Notes under the pieces: model-generated | What the model saw: only the letters and a program-made list of their open reading frames with translations | The model's database searches: none | What the model was told of the DNA's origin: nothing | NCBI RefSeq assembly: GCF_016526145.1 | Contig: NZ_JADDUE010000003.1 | Span: forward strand, 1 to 64,000 | Length of the DNA stretch: 64,000 nt | Direction of reading: 5' to 3' | DNA from: Saccharopolyspora galaxeae | GTDB lineage: Bacteria; Actinomycetota; Actinomycetes; Mycobacteriales; Pseudonocardiaceae | Shown here: positions 61,376 through 64,000 of the stretch, in pieces | How the letters are laid out: every line of letters begins with the position of its first letter | How positions within the stretch are numbered: the first letter of the stretch is position 1 | Made by a program: the position numbers and the translations under genes

Positions 61376-62776
61376 TCAGGTCAGGTACCCGCACGTACCG
61401 CGCGGCAGGAACTGGCCGTGCCCGGCGCGGCCCCGGTACTCGCCTTCATCGAGGATCGCCTCGCCGCGGGAGAGCACCGTGTCGACGCGGCCGGTGATGC
61501 GTCTGCCCTCGTAAACGCTGTAGTCGACGTTCATGTGGTGCGTCTCGGCGGAGAGCACCTGCTCGGCAGCCGGGTCGTAGATGACGACATCGGCATCGCT
61601 GCCCGCCGACAGCGAGCCCTTCCGCGGGTGCAGGCCGAACATCCGCGCAGGAGCCGTGCTGGCCAGTTCCACCCAGCGGCGGCGGGTGATCCGGCCCGCC
61701 ACCACCGCCTGGTGCAGCAGGTCCACCCGGTGCTCGACGCCGGGCAGTCCGTTCGGGATCTTGGAGAAGTCCCCGAGCCCGAGCTCCTTCTGCGGGGTGA
61801 AGCAGAACGGGCAGTGGTCGGTGGCCACCACCGACAGGTCGTCGGTGCGCAGCGCCCGCCACAACGACTCCTGGTGCTCGGCGGGCCGCAGCGGCGTCGA
61901 GCACACGAACTTGGCGCCCTCGAAGCCGGGCCGGTCGAGTTCGGTCACGTCCAGGAACAGGTACTGCGGGCAGGTTTCGCCGAACACCGGCAGCCCGGCG
62001 TCGCGGGCCTGGGTGAGTTCGGCGACCGACTCGGACGCGGACACGTGCACCACGTACAGCGGGGCCTCGGCGACCCGGGCGAGCTGGATCGCGCGGTGCG
62101 TCGCCTCCGCCTCCAGCAGCGGGTGCCGCACCTTGCCGTGCTGGCGCGGATCGGTGCGGCCTTCGGCGAGCGCCTGCTGCACCAGCACGTCGATGGCGAT
62201 GCCGTTCTCCGCGTGCATCATCGTCAACGCGCCGTTGCCCGCGGCCTGCTGCATGGCGCGCAGGATCTTGCCGTCGTCGCTGTAGAACACGCCCGGGTAG
62301 GCCATGAACATCTTGAAGCTGGTGATGCCCTCGCCGACCAGCGCGTCCAGCTCCTTGAGCGCCGACTCGTGCACATCGGACAGGACCAGGTGGAAGCCGT
62401 AATCCACCGCGCACTGCCCGTCGGCCTGCGCGTGCCAGGAATCCAGGCCCTCGCGCAGGGAATGGCCGATCGACTGGATGGCGAAGTCGATGATCGTCGT
62501 GGTGCCGCCCCAAGCCGCCGCACGGGTACCGGTCTCGAACGTGTCCGAGGCGTAGGTGCCGCCGAAGGGCATCTGCATGTGCGTGTGACCGTCGACCCCG
62601 CCGGGGATCACGTAGCGCCCGCGCGCGTCGATCACCCGGTCCGCGCCGGGTCGCCACTGCTCGGCCAGTTCCGGCGTGGCCACCGCTGCGATCTTCTCGT
62701 CGACGACGAGGACGTCGGCTTCGACCTCCTCGGTCGCCGTGATCACCAGGCCGCCGCTGATCAGTGTTCTGCCCAT
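61376..62776 (-). CDS. hydA: Dihydropyrimidinase/D-hydantoinase
   Basis: A 466-residue cyclic amidohydrolase with a two-metal site: DGHTHMQMPFGG (H-x-H), the carboxylated lysine in SFKMFMAYPG, MHAENG, VVHVSASES, and the catalytic Asp in VVATDHCPF. It opens dihydropyrimidines or 5-substituted hydantoins to N-carbamoyl amino acids. The ATG at 62776 lies 4 nt after the aminotransferase stop, with AGGAG inside that gene's end. Neighbours fit reductive pyrimidine breakdown, with the aminotransferase removing the beta-amino group. Confidence 0.92.
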   Translation of the reverse strand: MGRTLISGGLVITATEEVEADVLVVDEKIAAVATPELAEQWRPGADRVIDARGRYVIPGGVDGHTHMQMPFGGTYASDTFETGTRAAAWGGTTTIIDFAIQSIGHSLREGLDSWHAQADGQCAVDYGFHLVLSDVHESALKELDALVGEGITSFKMFMAYPGVFYSDDGKILRAMQQAAGNGALTMMHAENGIAIDVLVQQALAEGRTDPRQHGKVRHPLLEAEATHRAIQLARVAEAPLYVVHVSASESVAELTQARDAGLPVFGETCPQYLFLDVTELDRPGFEGAKFVCSTPLRPAEHQESLWRALRTDDLSVVATDHCPFCFTPQKELGLGDFSKIPNGLPGVEHRVDLLHQAVVAGRITRRRWVELASTAPARMFGLHPRKGSLSAGSDADVVIYDPAAEQVLSAETHHMNVDYSVYEGRRITGRVDTVLSRGEAILDEGEYRGRAGHGQFLPRGTCGYLT

Positions 62777-62780
62777 GGCC

Positions 62781-64000
62781 TCACTCCTGCGCTCTCGCGA
62801 GTGCGTCGACCAGGACCGCCGCTCCGTCCCGGGCCTCCTGCTCGGTGAGGCTCAGCGGCGGAGCGATCCGCAGCACGTTGTTGTCCAGGCCGCCCTTGCC
62901 GATCAGCAGTCCGCCGCGGCGGGTCTCCTCCAGCACTCTGGTGGCCGCGGCCGGGTCGGGAGCACCGGTGTCCGGCCGGGCCAGCTCGACACCGAGCATC
63001 AGGCCCTTGCCGCGCACGTCGGCCACGATCGGCAGCCGCTCCCGCGCCTTCTCCAGTTCGCCGCGCAGCACCGAGCCCACGCGCAGCGCGTTGCCCTGCA
63101 GGTCGTGCGCCAGCAGGTGGTCCAGGTTCGCCAGCGCGCCCGCAGTGGTGACCGGGCTGCCGCCGAAGGTGGACAGCGAGCTGACCTCGATGCTGTTCAT
63201 GATCTCGGCACTGGCCACGACGCCGCCGATGGACATCCCGTTGCCGAGGCCCTTGGCGAAGGTCATGAGGTCCGGCGAGCCGCTGCCGCCGTGCGCCTGC
63301 CAGCCCCAGAAGTGTTCGCCGGTGCGGCCCCAGCCGGTCTGCACCTCGTCGCTGATCCACAGGATGCCGTGCCGATCGAGGATTTCCTTGAACCGGGCGA
63401 ACAGCCCGTCCGGCGGCACCGCGAACCCGCCGACGCCCTGGATCGGCTCGGCGATCAGGCAGGCGACGTTGCCGTGCAACTGGCCGAGCACGTCTTCCAG
63501 GTCCTCGGCGCAGGCGTCGATGAACGCCTCGTCGGACAGCTCCGCGAGCTTCGTGCCGCGCCTGCGGCTGCCGTGCACGTACGCGGTCTGCACCGGCGAG
63601 AGGCTGGTCGGCGACCACGCGCGGTTGCCGGTGATCGCCAGCGCCGAGAACGAGCGCCCGTGGTAGCTGTTGCGCAGCGCGAGCACCTGGTTGGACCCGC
63701 GGTACCCGGTGGCCAGCAGCAACGCGGTGTCGTTCGCCTCGGTTCCGCTGGAGGTGAAGAAGACCCGCGGATCTTCGATGCCGGACAGTTCGGCGACCCG
63801 CTCGCCCAGTTCGATCATCGGCCGGTTCAGGTACAGCGTCGAGGAGTGCAGGATGCGGCCTGCCTGCTCGCTGACCGCGGCGGTGACCGCGGGCAGCGCG
63901 TGCTCGGTCATCGTGGTCAGGATGCCGCCGAAGAAGTCCAGGTACCGGTTTCCCTCGGCGTCCCAGACGTGCCTGCCCTCGCCGCGTTCGATCTCGATCG
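62781..64000 (-). CDS. Class III aminotransferase (cut by window edge)
   Basis: At least 406 residues of a fold-type I PLP aminotransferase, missing only its N terminus. The frame continues past 64000 (ERGEGRHVWDAEGNRYLDFF precedes the first internal Met). Landmarks: FFTSSGTEANDTALLLAT, NSYHGRSFSALAITG, LIAEPIQGVGG, WISDEVQTGWGRTGEHFW (PLP Asp) and the Schiff-base Lys in MTFAKGLGNGMSIGG. It resembles alanine-glyoxylate/beta-alanine-pyruvate aminotransferases. It is coupled to the hydantoinase gene and would convert beta-alanine or 3-aminoisobutyrate to the semialdehyde. Confidence 0.9.
   Translation of the reverse strand, partial: IEIERGEGRHVWDAEGNRYLDFFGGILTTMTEHALPAVTAAVSEQAGRILHSSTLYLNRPMIELGERVAELSGIEDPRVFFTSSGTEANDTALLLATGYRGSNQVLALRNSYHGRSFSALAITGNRAWSPTSLSPVQTAYVHGSRRRGTKLAELSDEAFIDACAEDLEDVLGQLHGNVACLIAEPIQGVGGFAVPPDGLFARFKEILDRHGILWISDEVQTGWGRTGEHFWGWQAHGGSGSPDLMTFAKGLGNGMSIGGVVASAEIMNSIEVSSLSTFGGSPVTTAGALANLDHLLAHDLQGNALRVGSVLRGELEKARERLPIVADVRGKGLMLGVELARPDTGAPDPAAATRVLEETRRGGLLIGKGGLDNNVLRIAPPLSLTEQEARDGAAVLVDALARAQE

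Overview
The window is very GC-rich actinomycete DNA. Actinobacterial hallmarks include DUF397 genes paired with XRE regulators, an F420-type luciferase-like oxidoreductase, an actinobacterial-type adenosine kinase, KorAB, Tat signals and several probable leaderless genes. The gene set (fused glycine/sarcosine/dimethylglycine methyltransferase, UbiD, PxpABC) fits a halotolerant member of the Pseudonocardiales (Saccharopolyspora/Actinopolyspora-like). That placement is inference; the sequence does not name a species.

Layout. (1) 1-8.2 kb, minus strand: a complete activated-methyl-cycle and betaine cassette, read as methyltransferase fusion, metK, adoK, metH, sahH (sahH is cut by the left edge). 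It makes glycine betaine from glycine using three SAM per molecule. It also encodes SAM synthesis, SAH hydrolysis, adenosine salvage and homocysteine remethylation. A perfect CRP/GlxR-type palindrome lies upstream. Each intergenic spacer holds an inverted repeat, GC-rich in three of the four. (2) 8.8-13.2 kb: a DMT exporter, a small unknown, an XRE/DUF397 pair, two copies of a 51-bp palindromic repeat, and an acyl-CoA synthetase. (3) 13.4-21.9 kb: secreted GH2 glycosidase plus Tat-exported aldose 1-epimerase, an epoxide-hydrolase-like enzyme, a lipoprotein esterase, and a ThDP decarboxylase-like enzyme, MarR regulator and UbiD decarboxylase.

(4) 22-36.5 kb, all minus strand: an exopolysaccharide locus with NodB deacetylase, UDP-sugar dehydrogenase, ATP-grasp ligase, FAD oxidoreductase, phosphoglycosyltransferase, two GT4s, SDR epimerase, GH18 hydrolase and a membrane GT2 synthase. 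Two NarL-type response regulators and a soluble histidine kinase are interleaved at its 3' end. (5) 36.7-39 kb: a PAP2 phosphatase, a third 51-bp repeat, a second XRE/DUF397 pair and a small divergent gene. (6) 39.1-42.1 kb: korB-korA (2-oxoacid:ferredoxin oxidoreductase), followed by about 1 kb without a convincing gene.

(7) 43.2-49.7 kb: an XRE/TPR regulator with a flavoprotein, a GT39 membrane glycosyltransferase, a PrsW-type membrane protease with a long proline-rich tail, and a LuxR regulator. (8) 50.1-57.2 kb: glutamate decarboxylase, a nitrilase-superfamily amidase, and a divergent pxpA / pxpB-pxpC-accB-accC locus for 5-oxoproline. The last four genes carry all the parts of a urea-carboxylase-like enzyme as separate proteins. 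(9) 57.2-64 kb: a GNAT acetyltransferase, an SAM methyltransferase, a 58-residue membrane protein, a flavin monooxygenase, and a cyclic-amide catabolic set (class III aminotransferase, hydantoinase/dihydropyrimidinase, F420-type oxidoreductase) that runs off the right edge.

No tRNA, rRNA, CRISPR array, insertion sequence or prophage was recognised. Promoter and operator calls are by eye.
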